From positions 1 through 6,180 of the forward strand of contig JAJFJO010000395.1 in assembly GCA_021774015.1 (NCBI GenBank): a stretch of DNA of 6,180 nucleotides, written 5' to 3'. Positions 1-6,172 of this stretch are shown here, piece by piece. A program made the translations under genes and the position numbers. Each line of letters opens with the position of its first letter. Positions within the stretch are counted from its first letter, which is position 1. Below the pieces are notes generated by a model. That model was not told the DNA's origin. It saw only the letters and a program-made list of their open reading frames with translations, and did no database searches. The DNA is from Gammaproteobacteria bacterium. GTDB taxonomy: Bacteria > Pseudomonadota > Gammaproteobacteria > Coxiellales > Coxiellaceae.

Positions 1-552
1 GTATCGCTACAGTCATTAGACCCTTTGTTTGTTGATTTTTCACTAACACAACAAGAAATTAGGTTGGTGAAGCTCGGACAAGCCGTTAAGCTCACCGTCG
101 ATGGCTACCCAGGTGAAACCTTTACTGGAACCATTGTTGCACTGAACTCTATTGTTGCTGAAGACACTCGCAGCCTGTTGGTTCGCGCCAGGATACCTAA
201 TAAGGACAATATTCTTTACCCCGGCATTTTCGCTAATGTCCGAGTTGTGCTGCCAACAAAACAGAATGTCGTTACTATCCCACAAACGGCTATTAGCTAT
301 AGCCTCTATGGCGATACGGTTTTTATTGCCGAAAAAGCGCCGCTTAAAAAAGATTCTAAAGATAAGTCCGGTAAAACAACCTATATCGCAAAACAACAAT
401 TTGTTAATGTCGGTGATCGCCAAGGTGATTTTATTGCTATCACTAAAGGCGTCAAGGCGGGTGACCAAGTTGTTGTGTCAGGACAAATCAAATTACATAA
501 TGGTAGCATCATCACTATTAACAATAAAAACTCAATGAAGTTCAACAAATAA
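1..552 (+). CDS. RND efflux periplasmic adaptor (membrane fusion protein), 3' part only
   Basis: This is the C-terminal part of a HlyD/AcrA-type periplasmic adaptor, the subunit that links an RND inner-membrane pump to an outer-membrane channel. The frame is open from base 1, so the real start lies upstream; the TTG at 25 is internal. The 183 visible residues begin in the beta-barrel domain with a LDPLFVDFSL block (residues 6-15), a hallmark of MexA/AcrA-like adaptors. It continues through VDGYPGETF (33-41), DTRSLLVRARI (55-65) and LYPGIFANVRV (72-82) into the membrane-proximal domain (VTIPQTAI, about 90-97). The lipoyl and hairpin domains and the N-terminal signal are outside the window. A Lys-rich stretch at about residues 112-130 looks like a surface loop. 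The stop codon is immediately followed by the permease start, so the two are almost certainly co-transcribed and translationally coupled. The family call is secure; the substrate is not predictable. Confidence 0.93.
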   Translation, partial: VSLQSLDPLFVDFSLTQQEIRLVKLGQAVKLTVDGYPGETFTGTIVALNSIVAEDTRSLLVRARIPNKDNILYPGIFANVRVVLPTKQNVVTIPQTAISYSLYGDTVFIAEKAPLKKDSKDKSGKTTYIAKQQFVNVGDRQGDFIAITKGVKAGDQVVVSGQIKLHNGSIITINNKNSMKFNK

Positions 553-3500
553 ATGTCTAAATTTACCGACATATTTATTCGACGACCGGTCCTGGCAACT
601 GTGGTGAGTTTGTTGATTTTTGTTGTGGGCATACGTGCTATTTTCGATCTTCAAGTGCGGCAATACCCTAAAATGGATAATACCGTGGTTAACATTACCA
701 CCTCTTACCCCGGAGCATCTGCACAATTAGTCGAAGGGTTTATCACAACACCTCTGGAGAAAAAAATTGCGGGTGCTGAAGGTATCGATTATATGACATC
801 TTCAAGCACTGATGGTGTCAGCAGCATCTCCGCTTATATTAAACTCAATTTTAGCCCTGACTCTGCATTCACTAACATATTAAGTAAAGTGCAAGCAGCA
901 AAACAAGTATTGCCGAAAGAAGCAGAGGACCCGGTGTTAGATAAGCAAACAGGGTCTACTATTGCCCTGATGTATATTAGCTTTAGCAGCAATGAAATGA
1001 GCGGCGGCCAAATTACAGATTATCTGTCTCGTGTGGTCCAACCAAAATTAGAAACTATCGGTGGTGTTGCACAAGCACAAATCCTAGGCTCGAGTCAATT
1101 TGCTATGCGCATCTGGTTGAGCACACGTAAGATGGCGGGTCTTGGTGTGACTCCAAATGATGTTCAAACCGCGCTACAAAACAACAATATCCAATCAGCA
1201 GCAGGGCATACCAAAGGGAAATTTATACAGATTTCTATTAAACCTGAAACCGATTTAAAGAGTGTTAAAGGTTTCGAGAATATCGTTGTTAAAACTGGAA
1301 AAGATGGCTCTTTGATTCATATGAAAGATATCGGCCGAGTCGATCTGGGCTCAGAAACCTATGATAGTTCCGTCTATTTTAACGGTAAAAAAGCAGTATT
1401 TATGGCGATAACAGCGACACCATCAGCTAATGCTTTAAGTGTGATTACTGACATTAAAAATGCCATGCCTTTTATCCAGTCCCAATTCCCGCCCACACTC
1501 AAATCAAAAATCGTTTATGATGCGACGAAATATATTCGCTCTTCTATTAAAGAAGTGATAAAAACGATTATCGAAGCGACGCTTATCGTTATCGTTGTGA
1601 TTTTTTTGTTTCTTGGGTCTTTACGCACCGTTACCATTCCTGTTGTGACTATTCCTTTATCATTGGTTGGTGTTTGCGGGCTTATGTTGATTCTGGGATA
1701 TTCTATTAATCTATTAACTTTGCTGGCACTTGTGCTCGCTATCGGAATGGTGGTCGATGATGCGATTGTGGTTGTTGAGAATATTTATCGCCATATCGAA
1801 GATGGTATGGACCCTAAAGATGCCGCTATTAAAGGCGCACGCGAAATTGCTTTGCCGATTATTTCCATGACCTTGACCTTGGCAGCTGTCTACGCTCCAA
1901 TTGGTTTGATGGGGGGCATCACCGGTGCTTTATTTAAAGAGTTTGCTTTCACGCTTGCCGGCGCTGTTATCATATCGGGCGTAATTGCTTTAACCCTATC
2001 TCCGATGATGTGTTCAAAATTACTCAATGCCAATATTGGCAAACATAAGCTAGTGCATTTTATCGATGATAAATTTAACCGTCTGAAAAATAGTTATCAA
2101 AAATCTTTGGCTAATACGCTTAAATTTAGGCCGGTTATTATTTTATTTGCTTTTGTGGTGTTATCTAGCTGCATGTTTTTATACTTGCACTCTCGACAAC
2201 AATTAGCTCCAGAAGAAGATCAAGGTGCCGTATTCACGGTTGCTACAGGGCCACAAAGCGCTTCTTTAAATTACATGGAACATTTCACTAATGAATTTAA
2301 TGCGTTGTTTGAGTCATTTCCGTCTTTTGAAGATAGCTTTATCGTTAATGGTAGAAACACCGTTAATTCGACCTTTGCTGGTTTTATTTTAAAACCTTGG
2401 GATGAGCGCTCACAAACAACAATAGAAGTGAATCATATACTGCAGAAAAAGTATGAAAAAATTCCTGGCTTGCAGATACAATCTTTTTCATTACCGCCAC
2501 TACCAACTGGCGGTAGTCCAATTCCCATTCAATTTATTATTACAACCACTTCACCGTTTAATGTGTTATTTCCTGTGTCTGAAGAGATTTTAAATGCTGC
2601 CCGCAAAAGTGGTAAGTTTATCTTTATCACTAATTCCTTGAAATTTAATAAGCCGCAAATGGATATTGAAATAGATCGTGATAAAGCGGCAGAAATGGGC
2701 ATTGGCGTTAATGATATCGCACAAGGGCTGGCAACGGCGTTTGGTGATAATTATGTAAATCGATTTAGCGTGGAAGGACAGAACTATAAAGTGATTCCAC
2801 AAGTGCTTCAGCAATTCCGCTACAACCCCAAAGATATTGATGCTGTTTACCTTAAAACCGGGTCTGGCGATTATGTGCCTTTATCATCTGTCGTCAGCAT
2901 AAAATTCACTACGCAGCCCAATGCCTTGACGCGTTTTCAACAGCTCAACTCGGCCACACTGCAGGGTTTAACGATACCCGGACAAACTATTGCTGATGGG
3001 CTAAGTTATCTGCGCAAGTTGGCTTTGAAATTTATGCCACAAGGTTTTTCATATAACTATGCTGGGCAGTCACGTCAGCTGATGCAGGAAGGTTCTGCAC
3101 TTATGTACACCTTTTTCTTTTCTATTATTTTTATTTTCTTAGTTCTTGCCGCTCAATTTGAAAGTTTTCGAGATCCCTTGGTCGTTATGACCAGTGTGCC
3201 CATGGCAATTTGTGGTGCCTTGCTACCGTTGAACTGGGGTTTTGCAACTGTCAATATTTACACGCAGATTGGTTTGATTACTTTAATTGGATTGATTAGC
3301 AAGCATGGTATTTTGATGGTGGAGTTCGCTAATAAACTAGGTTTAGAAGAAGGCTTGTCACGCTTCGAGGCGATTGAAAAAGCTGCGGCAATACGTTTGC
3401 GTCCCGTATTAATGACTACATTTTCTATGGTGTTAGGTGTGGTTCCATTATTGCTGGCAACGGGTGCAGGTGCTAACAGCCGTTTTGATATTGGCCTAGT

Positions 3501-3651
3501 GATTGCTTCAGGCATGCTGATTGGTACTTTATTTACCCTATTTGTTGTACCGGTTATGTATACTCTAAAGGCGCAAGCTATATTATTATTGCTCGCTAGT
3601 GTTGCAGCTGCGGACGCAGTCGTGTACAACATATTATACGTCATTTTTTAG
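553..3651 (+). CDS. RND (HAE1/AcrB-like) multidrug efflux permease
   Basis: A full-length proton-driven inner-membrane transporter of the hydrophobe/amphiphile efflux (AcrB/MexB/MexK-like) family: 1032 residues against about 1030-1050 for the family. The N-terminus has the usual FIRRPVLATV helix leading into a large periplasmic porter loop. The TM4 proton-relay motif GMVVDDAIVVVEN is intact, with D402 and D403 matching AcrB D407/D408. A lysine in ISKHGILMVEF (K917) matches AcrB K940, so the pump should be active. A second periplasmic loop lies at about residues 540-850. The start is ATG 553, directly after the adaptor stop with only a weak Shine-Dalgarno, which suggests translational coupling. 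After the usual end of TM12 (FVVPVMYTL, to residue 1005) the protein ends in K1006 followed by 26 mostly hydrophobic residues, instead of the usual short charged tail. Substrates cannot be read from sequence. Confidence 0.96.
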   Translation: MSKFTDIFIRRPVLATVVSLLIFVVGIRAIFDLQVRQYPKMDNTVVNITTSYPGASAQLVEGFITTPLEKKIAGAEGIDYMTSSSTDGVSSISAYIKLNFSPDSAFTNILSKVQAAKQVLPKEAEDPVLDKQTGSTIALMYISFSSNEMSGGQITDYLSRVVQPKLETIGGVAQAQILGSSQFAMRIWLSTRKMAGLGVTPNDVQTALQNNNIQSAAGHTKGKFIQISIKPETDLKSVKGFENIVVKTGKDGSLIHMKDIGRVDLGSETYDSSVYFNGKKAVFMAITATPSANALSVITDIKNAMPFIQSQFPPTLKSKIVYDATKYIRSSIKEVIKTIIEATLIVIVVIFLFLGSLRTVTIPVVTIPLSLVGVCGLMLILGYSINLLTLLALVLAIGMVVDDAIVVVENIYRHIEDGMDPKDAAIKGAREIALPIISMTLTLAAVYAPIGLMGGITGALFKEFAFTLAGAVIISGVIALTLSPMMCSKLLNANIGKHKLVHFIDDKFNRLKNSYQKSLANTLKFRPVIILFAFVVLSSCMFLYLHSRQQLAPEEDQGAVFTVATGPQSASLNYMEHFTNEFNALFESFPSFEDSFIVNGRNTVNSTFAGFILKPWDERSQTTIEVNHILQKKYEKIPGLQIQSFSLPPLPTGGSPIPIQFIITTTSPFNVLFPVSEEILNAARKSGKFIFITNSLKFNKPQMDIEIDRDKAAEMGIGVNDIAQGLATAFGDNYVNRFSVEGQNYKVIPQVLQQFRYNPKDIDAVYLKTGSGDYVPLSSVVSIKFTTQPNALTRFQQLNSATLQGLTIPGQTIADGLSYLRKLALKFMPQGFSYNYAGQSRQLMQEGSALMYTFFFSIIFIFLVLAAQFESFRDPLVVMTSVPMAICGALLPLNWGFATVNIYTQIGLITLIGLISKHGILMVEFANKLGLEEGLSRFEAIEKAAAIRLRPVLMTTFSMVLGVVPLLLATGAGANSRFDIGLVIASGMLIGTLFTLFVVPVMYTLKAQAILLLLASVAAADAVVYNILYVIF

Positions 3652-3663
3652 CGGCAAATAACG

Positions 3664-4377
3664 ATGCAAATCATAGAGTCCTGGCCACCACCTTATACAC
3701 TAAGACGCAGCAAGCGCGCTAAGCATATTCGTGTGATACTAGACCCTAATAAAGGCTTGCAGCTTGTGTACCCGTACTTTGTTAGCAAAAAAGAAGCGCT
3801 TAAATTTTTAGACAGCAAAAAAGATTGGGTGGAGCAGCACAAAGATGCTTTAATACTAGAACCTAAACTGCATGTGGTTCATACTATCCCTAAGGATATA
3901 GAACTGCTAGCGCTGAATAAGCACTATGAAACGCTTTATCGCTATTTGCCGGAAAATTATAAATCCGGAATGCAGGTCATTGGTAATCAACTGATATTCC
4001 ATGGCGCTACTGATGAAGTGAAGCAGTATGCAGGCCATATTAAAGCATGGTTAGTACAGCAAGCACATGAACACTTAACACCACGTTTGCAGGACATATC
4101 GCAGCAAACGAAACTTAACTTTAATCGCATTGCTTATCGTGATCAAAAAACATTGTGGGGCAGTTGTACTCGTGCTGCCAACATTAGCTTGAATATAAAG
4201 CTCTTATTTCTAACTCCGGAGATGGCGGATTATGTGATGGTACACGAACTCTGTCACACACAGCATTTGGATCACTCAAAGCGCTTTTGGAATTTGGTGC
4301 GATCATTTATCCCCAATTGCCATGAGTTGGATAAACAGTTAAGATCTGCGGATCAATATATCCCCGCATGGTATTAA
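3664..4377 (+). CDS. YgjP/DUF45-family zinc metallopeptidase-like protein
   Basis: A 237-residue protein of the YgjP-like DUF45 family, predicted zinc metallopeptidases related to the SprT/M48 group; the physiological substrate of most members is unknown. The zinc site is visible as HELCH at residues 194-198, with a third histidine ligand at H204 in HSKRFW (204-209), the HExxH...HSxxFW pattern of the family. Upstream is the diagnostic LWGSCT block with ISLNIKLLFL after it. The N-terminal part (RRSKRAKHIRVILDP, later KDWVEQH) is also typical. There is no signal peptide, so it should be cytoplasmic. It starts 12 bases after the permease stop with no strong Shine-Dalgarno, consistent with read-through expression from the efflux operon. 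A role in efflux is not implied by the family; the gene may simply share the transcript. The family call is firm and the peptidase activity is inferred from the motif. Confidence 0.92.
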   Translation: MQIIESWPPPYTLRRSKRAKHIRVILDPNKGLQLVYPYFVSKKEALKFLDSKKDWVEQHKDALILEPKLHVVHTIPKDIELLALNKHYETLYRYLPENYKSGMQVIGNQLIFHGATDEVKQYAGHIKAWLVQQAHEHLTPRLQDISQQTKLNFNRIAYRDQKTLWGSCTRAANISLNIKLLFLTPEMADYVMVHELCHTQHLDHSKRFWNLVRSFIPNCHELDKQLRSADQYIPAWY

Positions 4378-4382
4378 AGGAG
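4377..4382 (+). promoter_or_regulatory. Ribosome binding site overlapping the preceding stop
   Basis: AAGGAG lies 8 bases before ATG 4391 and shares its first base with the TAA stop of the metallopeptidase-like gene. It fixes the start of the secreted-protein gene. It also means that ribosomes terminating upstream are placed on the next start, so the two genes are likely translationally coupled. Confidence 0.8.
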
Positions 4383-4390
4383 CCATTAAA

Positions 4391-4951
4391 ATGAAACAGT
4401 TCATCTTGTTTTTCTTATATTCATTTCTCTCTTTCGCTTGCTTGGCAGCAAATCAATTGCCAAATGCACAAGGGCTATCGGATAGCTCACAATTCAAATT
4501 TCCAAAAGGCTGTAAAGCAGAAGGCTATGAATATTTAGGCAATTATGTCTATCTTAATAGCCGACAAACAAATGAAGCTCACCTATACCTCCTTTTCAAC
4601 CAATCTGATTTTACTGTTTCAATGGACCACATACCCGCTAAGAATCCTGGGATGAGCGCAGGGTGGGGCTCTAAAATTGATGCCAAGCACTGGTCAGCGA
4701 TCATGGTTCCAACCGCTAAAACGCACTTTAAACTAACCTGTAATATTGTTAACAAGAAAGGGACGCATACTGCCTACTCTACTGCAAACTGTTCTCGTGT
4801 AATTAAAATTTGTAAATACGAAAGATACAATGCCCCTCAAAGTATGATGCAGGGTGGCTATTGGCTAGCGGAAAATCATACCCTAAAAGCTTTGTTAGCT
4901 AAAATAAAAAGTAGGGGTGTTGACTTAAACTCCAGCGAGAGCCACCAATAA
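4391..4951 (+). CDS. Secreted or periplasmic protein of unknown function with four mature cysteines
   Basis: I do not firmly recognise this 186-residue protein. It begins with a clear Sec signal peptide (MKQ, then a hydrophobic stretch to about residue 18) and a probable signal peptidase I cut near A19/A20. C17 is not in a proper lipobox because leucine is missing at -3, so a lipoprotein is unlikely. The mature part has four cysteines (C41, C117, C134, C141), an even number that suits two disulfides in the periplasm or outside the cell. It is rich in aromatic residues and has no membrane helix after the signal. Blocks such as LYLLFNQSDF (65-74) and KIDAKHWSAI (95-104) recall, from memory only, the EnhB-type secreted proteins of Legionella; I treat that as a weak lead. 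It is the last gene of the co-directional cluster, 13 bases after its neighbour, with a strong Shine-Dalgarno. Confidence 0.82.
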   Translation: MKQFILFFLYSFLSFACLAANQLPNAQGLSDSSQFKFPKGCKAEGYEYLGNYVYLNSRQTNEAHLYLLFNQSDFTVSMDHIPAKNPGMSAGWGSKIDAKHWSAIMVPTAKTHFKLTCNIVNKKGTHTAYSTANCSRVIKICKYERYNAPQSMMQGGYWLAENHTLKALLAKIKSRGVDLNSSESHQ

Positions 4952-5096
4952 AAGTGTATTTCTTTGCTCACAAGCCGCCTTAAACAACAAGCCCTGTAAC
5001 CACTTGATATATAATAACAATCTTGCGAGTTTCCTGGTGGGAATTACAAAAAACCCTATAAAAAACCTTCCAATTACACTGGGCAATTTGTAAATT

Positions 5097-5110
5097 CTTG
5101 AATTATCAAG
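5097..5110. promoter_or_regulatory. Small inverted repeat over the -35 box (possible operator)
   Basis: CTTGA-ATTA-TCAAG is a perfect 5-base inverted repeat with a 4-base centre that covers the proposed -35 box of the histone-like gene. A dimeric regulator binding here would compete with RNA polymerase. It is short enough to be coincidental in AT-rich DNA, and no regulator gene is nearby. Confidence 0.25.
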
Positions 5111-5125
5111 ACTATGTACTATATT
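5098..5125 (+). promoter_or_regulatory. Probable sigma70 promoter of the histone-like gene
   Basis: TTGAAT (5098-5103) and TATATT (5120-5125) are separated by 16 bases and resemble -35 and -10 boxes. Transcription would begin near 5132, upstream of the Shine-Dalgarno at 5144-5148, leaving a short leader of about 25 bases. The 4952-5155 spacer has no strong intrinsic terminator, so some read-through from the upstream operon is possible. A second TATAAT (5010-5015) has no acceptable -35 box. The assignment rests on sequence match alone. Confidence 0.45.
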
Positions 5126-5143
5126 AACGGTATTTTCTGCCAC

Positions 5144-5148
5144 AGGAG
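5144..5148 (+). promoter_or_regulatory. Ribosome binding site deciding the start at 5156
   Basis: AGGAG sits 7 bases before ATG 5156. The frame is also open from an upstream ATG at 5114, but that codon has no Shine-Dalgarno, lies within the proposed promoter and would add 14 residues unlike the rest of the protein. The 5156 start is therefore preferred. Confidence 0.8.
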
Positions 5149-5155
5149 TAAGACA

Positions 5156-5617
5156 ATGCCCGTTAAAAAGAAAACGACCGCTAAAAAGAAAAAGCTTACT
5201 AAGAAAAAAATAGTGCTTAGGAAAAAGAAGGTTGTTAAGAAAAAAGTAGCCAAACGTAAAGTCGCTGCTAAAAGAAAGGTAGCGAAAAAAACAACTAAAC
5301 GTAAAGTCGTGAAGAAGCGCAAAGTTGCGAAGAAAACAACTAAACGCAAAGTCGTGAAGAAACGTAAAGTTGCTAAGAAAACAGCTAAACGTAAAGTTGC
5401 CAAGAAAACAGCTAAGCGCAAAGTTGTTAAGAAAACAACTAAACGTAAAGTTGTGAAAAAAACAGCTAAACGTAAAGTTGCCAAGAAAACAACTAAACGT
5501 AAAGTTGTTAAGAAAACAGCTAAGCGTAAAGTTGTTAAGAAAACAGCTAAGCATAAAACGACCAAGGAAAAAGTCGTTCGCAAGACTAAAGGTCGCGGAA
5601 GACCTAGAAAGAAATAG
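5156..5617 (+). CDS. Histone H1-like lysine-rich DNA-binding protein with C-terminal AT-hook
   Basis: A 153-residue, extremely basic protein: 68 Lys and 17 Arg, with a single acidic residue (E138). It resembles bacterial histone H1-like and AlgP-like nucleoid proteins, which bind DNA non-specifically through flexible Lys-rich tails and help compact or regulate the chromosome. An irregular Lys-rich head (1-38) is followed by a repeat region (39-131): one 9-mer, two 15-mers of the form KRKVVKKRKVAKKT[TA] (48-62, 63-77), then six 9-mers KRKV[VA]KKT[TA] (78-131). A degenerate copy (132-140) leads into a C-terminal KGRGRPRKK (145-153), a good AT-hook that would insert in the minor groove of AT-rich DNA. 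Such proteins are disordered and vary in repeat number between strains. The gene has its own promoter and Shine-Dalgarno and is followed by the attC-like element and terminator. The class is clear, while the specific role (nucleoid, stage-specific regulation) is inferred. Confidence 0.88.
   Translation: MPVKKKTTAKKKKLTKKKIVLRKKKVVKKKVAKRKVAAKRKVAKKTTKRKVVKKRKVAKKTTKRKVVKKRKVAKKTAKRKVAKKTAKRKVVKKTTKRKVVKKTAKRKVAKKTTKRKVVKKTAKRKVVKKTAKHKTTKEKVVRKTKGRGRPRKK
5270..5548 (+). repeat. In-frame 27-bp and 45-bp tandem repeats inside the histone-like gene
   Basis: The DNA coding for residues 39-131 is a tandem array. One 27-bp unit is followed by two 45-bp units (the 9-mer plus an extra six residues), then six 27-bp units. 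Copies differ mainly at synonymous third positions and at Thr/Ala and Val/Ala codons. All unit lengths are multiples of three, so slippage or recombination would change protein length without breaking the frame. The array also creates long open frames on the opposite strand that are not genes. Confidence 0.9.
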
Positions 5618-5619
5618 AC

Positions 5620-5642
5620 GTTAAACGCCGAAGGCGTCTAAC
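5620..5642. repeat. Strong hairpin just after the histone-like stop
   Basis: GTTAAACGCC-GAA-GGCGTCTAAC forms a 10-position stem with one mismatch and a 3-base loop, beginning two bases after the stop codon. No U-tract follows, so it is not a standard intrinsic terminator. It may protect the 3' end of the message. It also overlaps the left end of the attC-like element and the left arm of the large inverted repeat. Confidence 0.7.
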
Positions 5643-5781
5643 TTGCAAAGCCCAGGGTTGAGCGCGCAAAGCGCGATAACCTTTGGATATTAGCATCAAA
5701 TTCATTGCCAGCCCTGAAAGGGCGTAACATAAAATATCATGTGCTAGTGTTGCGCCCCTTCGGGGCTTGGAATTGTTAGGC
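5636..5781 (+). other. Candidate integron attC site (attC-like recombination element)
   Basis: The ends fit the integron attC consensus: GTCTAAC (5636-5642) matches R'' (RYYYAAC) and GTTAGGC (5775-5781) matches R' (GTTRRRY). Inside them AAGCCC (5648-5653) and GGGCTT (5763-5768) are complementary and sit where the L'' and L' boxes should, with spacers of 5 and 6 bases. The total of 146 bases is at the long end of the known size range. The interior holds further small hairpins (cGCGC-aaa-GCGCg 5663-5675; GCCCT-GAA-AGGGC 5711-5723; GCCCC-TTC-GGGGC 5754-5766). The element begins 19 bases after a stop codon, as in a gene cassette. Against a functional site, no integrase is visible, there is no second attC upstream of the gene, and the element is part of a larger inverted-repeat structure, so a REP or MITE-like repeat is an alternative. 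Confidence 0.5.
5652..5686. repeat. Stem-loop of the left repeat unit
   Basis: CCAGGGTT pairs with AACCTTTGG (one G-T pair and one bulged T) around an inner CGCGC-AAA-GCGCG hairpin. The corresponding stem in the right unit (5791-5826) has the same outline but different paired bases. Confidence 0.65.
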
Positions 5782-5790
5782 GTCACTTTT

Positions 5791-5826
5791 CCCAGCCTTG
5801 CGTCGCTCGCGCTCCTTAAGGCTGGG
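5791..5826. repeat. Stem-loop of the right, inverted repeat unit
   Basis: CCCAGCCTT (5791-5799) and AAGGCTGGG (5818-5826) form a perfect 9-bp stem around an 18-base GC-rich loop. It is enclosed by GGCGTC (5779-5784) and GACGCC (5839-5844), which are also complementary, so the whole of about 5779-5844 can fold as one long interrupted hairpin. Confidence 0.7.
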
Positions 5827-5837
5827 CTCTGCAGATT

Positions 5838-5857
5838 AGACGCCTTCGGCGTTTTTT
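5838..5857 (+). terminator. Intrinsic terminator for the histone-like transcript
   Basis: AGACGCC-TTC-GGCGTTT forms a GC-rich stem that runs directly into six T residues (5852-5857). It is the first structure downstream of the histone-like gene with both a stem and a U-tract. The transcript would therefore carry the whole attC-like region as about 220 bases of 3' untranslated RNA. Confidence 0.65.
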
Positions 5858-6007
5858 GTGGGTGCTTTTAGTTGCTTCATTGTAAAACCTGCCTTTAGCA
5901 AACACAGTTTCTTAAAGCGCTTACTGCGTGCGCGGTTCCGAATCGAGAGTGTGCCTATTACAAAATTCAATCATAAATAAATACATGATTAAGCTTCAAA
6001 GCACCGA

Positions 6008-6051
6008 GTCGCAGCAAAATGCAACCAGCGATGACGGGTATCGTCTGCGAC
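6008..6051. repeat. Interrupted inverted repeat
   Basis: GTCGCAG (6008-6014) is complementary to CTGCGAC (6045-6051), with a smaller inner inverted repeat GACG (6033-6036) with CGTC (6042-6045) competing for the same region. No U-tract follows. It directly precedes the palindromic element at 6074-6172 and may belong to the same repeat family. Confidence 0.5.
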
Positions 6052-6072
6052 GACATTGGAAACCGCAAGCTG

Positions 6073-6172
6073 AGTAGCACAGCGCATGCGCGGTAAATTT
6101 TACATGGACGTAAAATTTAGCTAAAACTGAGATAGGACGTCGAATTTAGCGGCTGCGCATGCGCAAAGCTAC
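6073..6172. repeat. Short palindromic element with GCGCATGCGC arms (possible MITE)
   Basis: GTAGC-nnn-GCGCATGCGC (6074-6091) is inverted at 6155-6172, with 15 of 18 positions complementary. Inside lies a perfect 10-bp stem TAAATTTTAC / GTAAAATTTA (6094-6103, 6110-6119) with loop ATGGAC. A 16-base motif GGACGTaaAATTTAGC (6106-6121) recurs at 6135-6150 with two changes. The element lies between two copies of CGCAAGCTG (6064-6072 and 6172-6180), which might be a target duplication; the second copy ends at the window edge and shares one base with the arm, so its full length is unknown. I see no coding capacity. Confidence 0.55.

Larger units (their letters stand above)
5623..5854. repeat. 232-bp segment bounded by long inverted repeats
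   Basis: Bases 5623-5641 (aaacgccgaaggcgtctaa) are a perfect 19-base inverted match to 5836-5854. Allowing three mismatches the match extends to about 33 bases on each side, ending in AGCCCAG on the left and in its complement on the right. Beyond that, similarity continues more loosely through a GAGCGCG block. Each arm is itself a small hairpin (ACGCC-GAA-GGCGT on one strand). This could be two oppositely oriented copies of one repeat unit or the terminal repeats of a small non-autonomous element. Confidence 0.75.

Noticed and set aside
25..552. TTG at 25 as the start of the adaptor gene
   Set aside because: The frame is open to base 1 and the preceding residues (SLQSLDP) are part of the conserved beta-barrel block, so the gene is truncated by the window edge.
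5010..5015. TATAAT as a second promoter -10 box
   Set aside because: No acceptable -35 box lies 15-19 bases upstream and it is more than 140 bases from the start codon.
5114..5155. Upstream ATG extending the histone-like protein by 14 residues
   Set aside because: It has no Shine-Dalgarno, it falls inside the proposed promoter, and the added residues do not resemble the rest of the protein; ATG 5156 has AGGAG at the right distance.
5270..5548. Regularly spaced repeats that might suggest a CRISPR array
   Set aside because: The units are contiguous 27- and 45-bp coding repeats without unique spacers, in frame, and encode the KRKV repeats.
4925..5583. Long minus-strand open frames (209 and 154 codons) opposite the histone-like gene, with repetitive Phe/Leu-rich products
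   Set aside because: They are created by the Lys-codon repeats read backwards; the repeated SCFLNNFTF and LRLAVFLTT patterns mirror the 27-bp array, and the + strand gene has a good Shine-Dalgarno, AT-hook and family match.
5604..5786. 60-codon minus-strand open frame downstream of the histone-like gene
   Set aside because: It lies across the attC-like inverted repeats, overlaps the end of the real gene and has no recognisable domain; such frames over palindromic repeats are usually spurious.
5934..5944. GGTTCCGAATC, resembling a tRNA T-arm
   Set aside because: It has one extra base compared with GGTTCGAATC, and no acceptor, anticodon or D-arm can be fitted around it.
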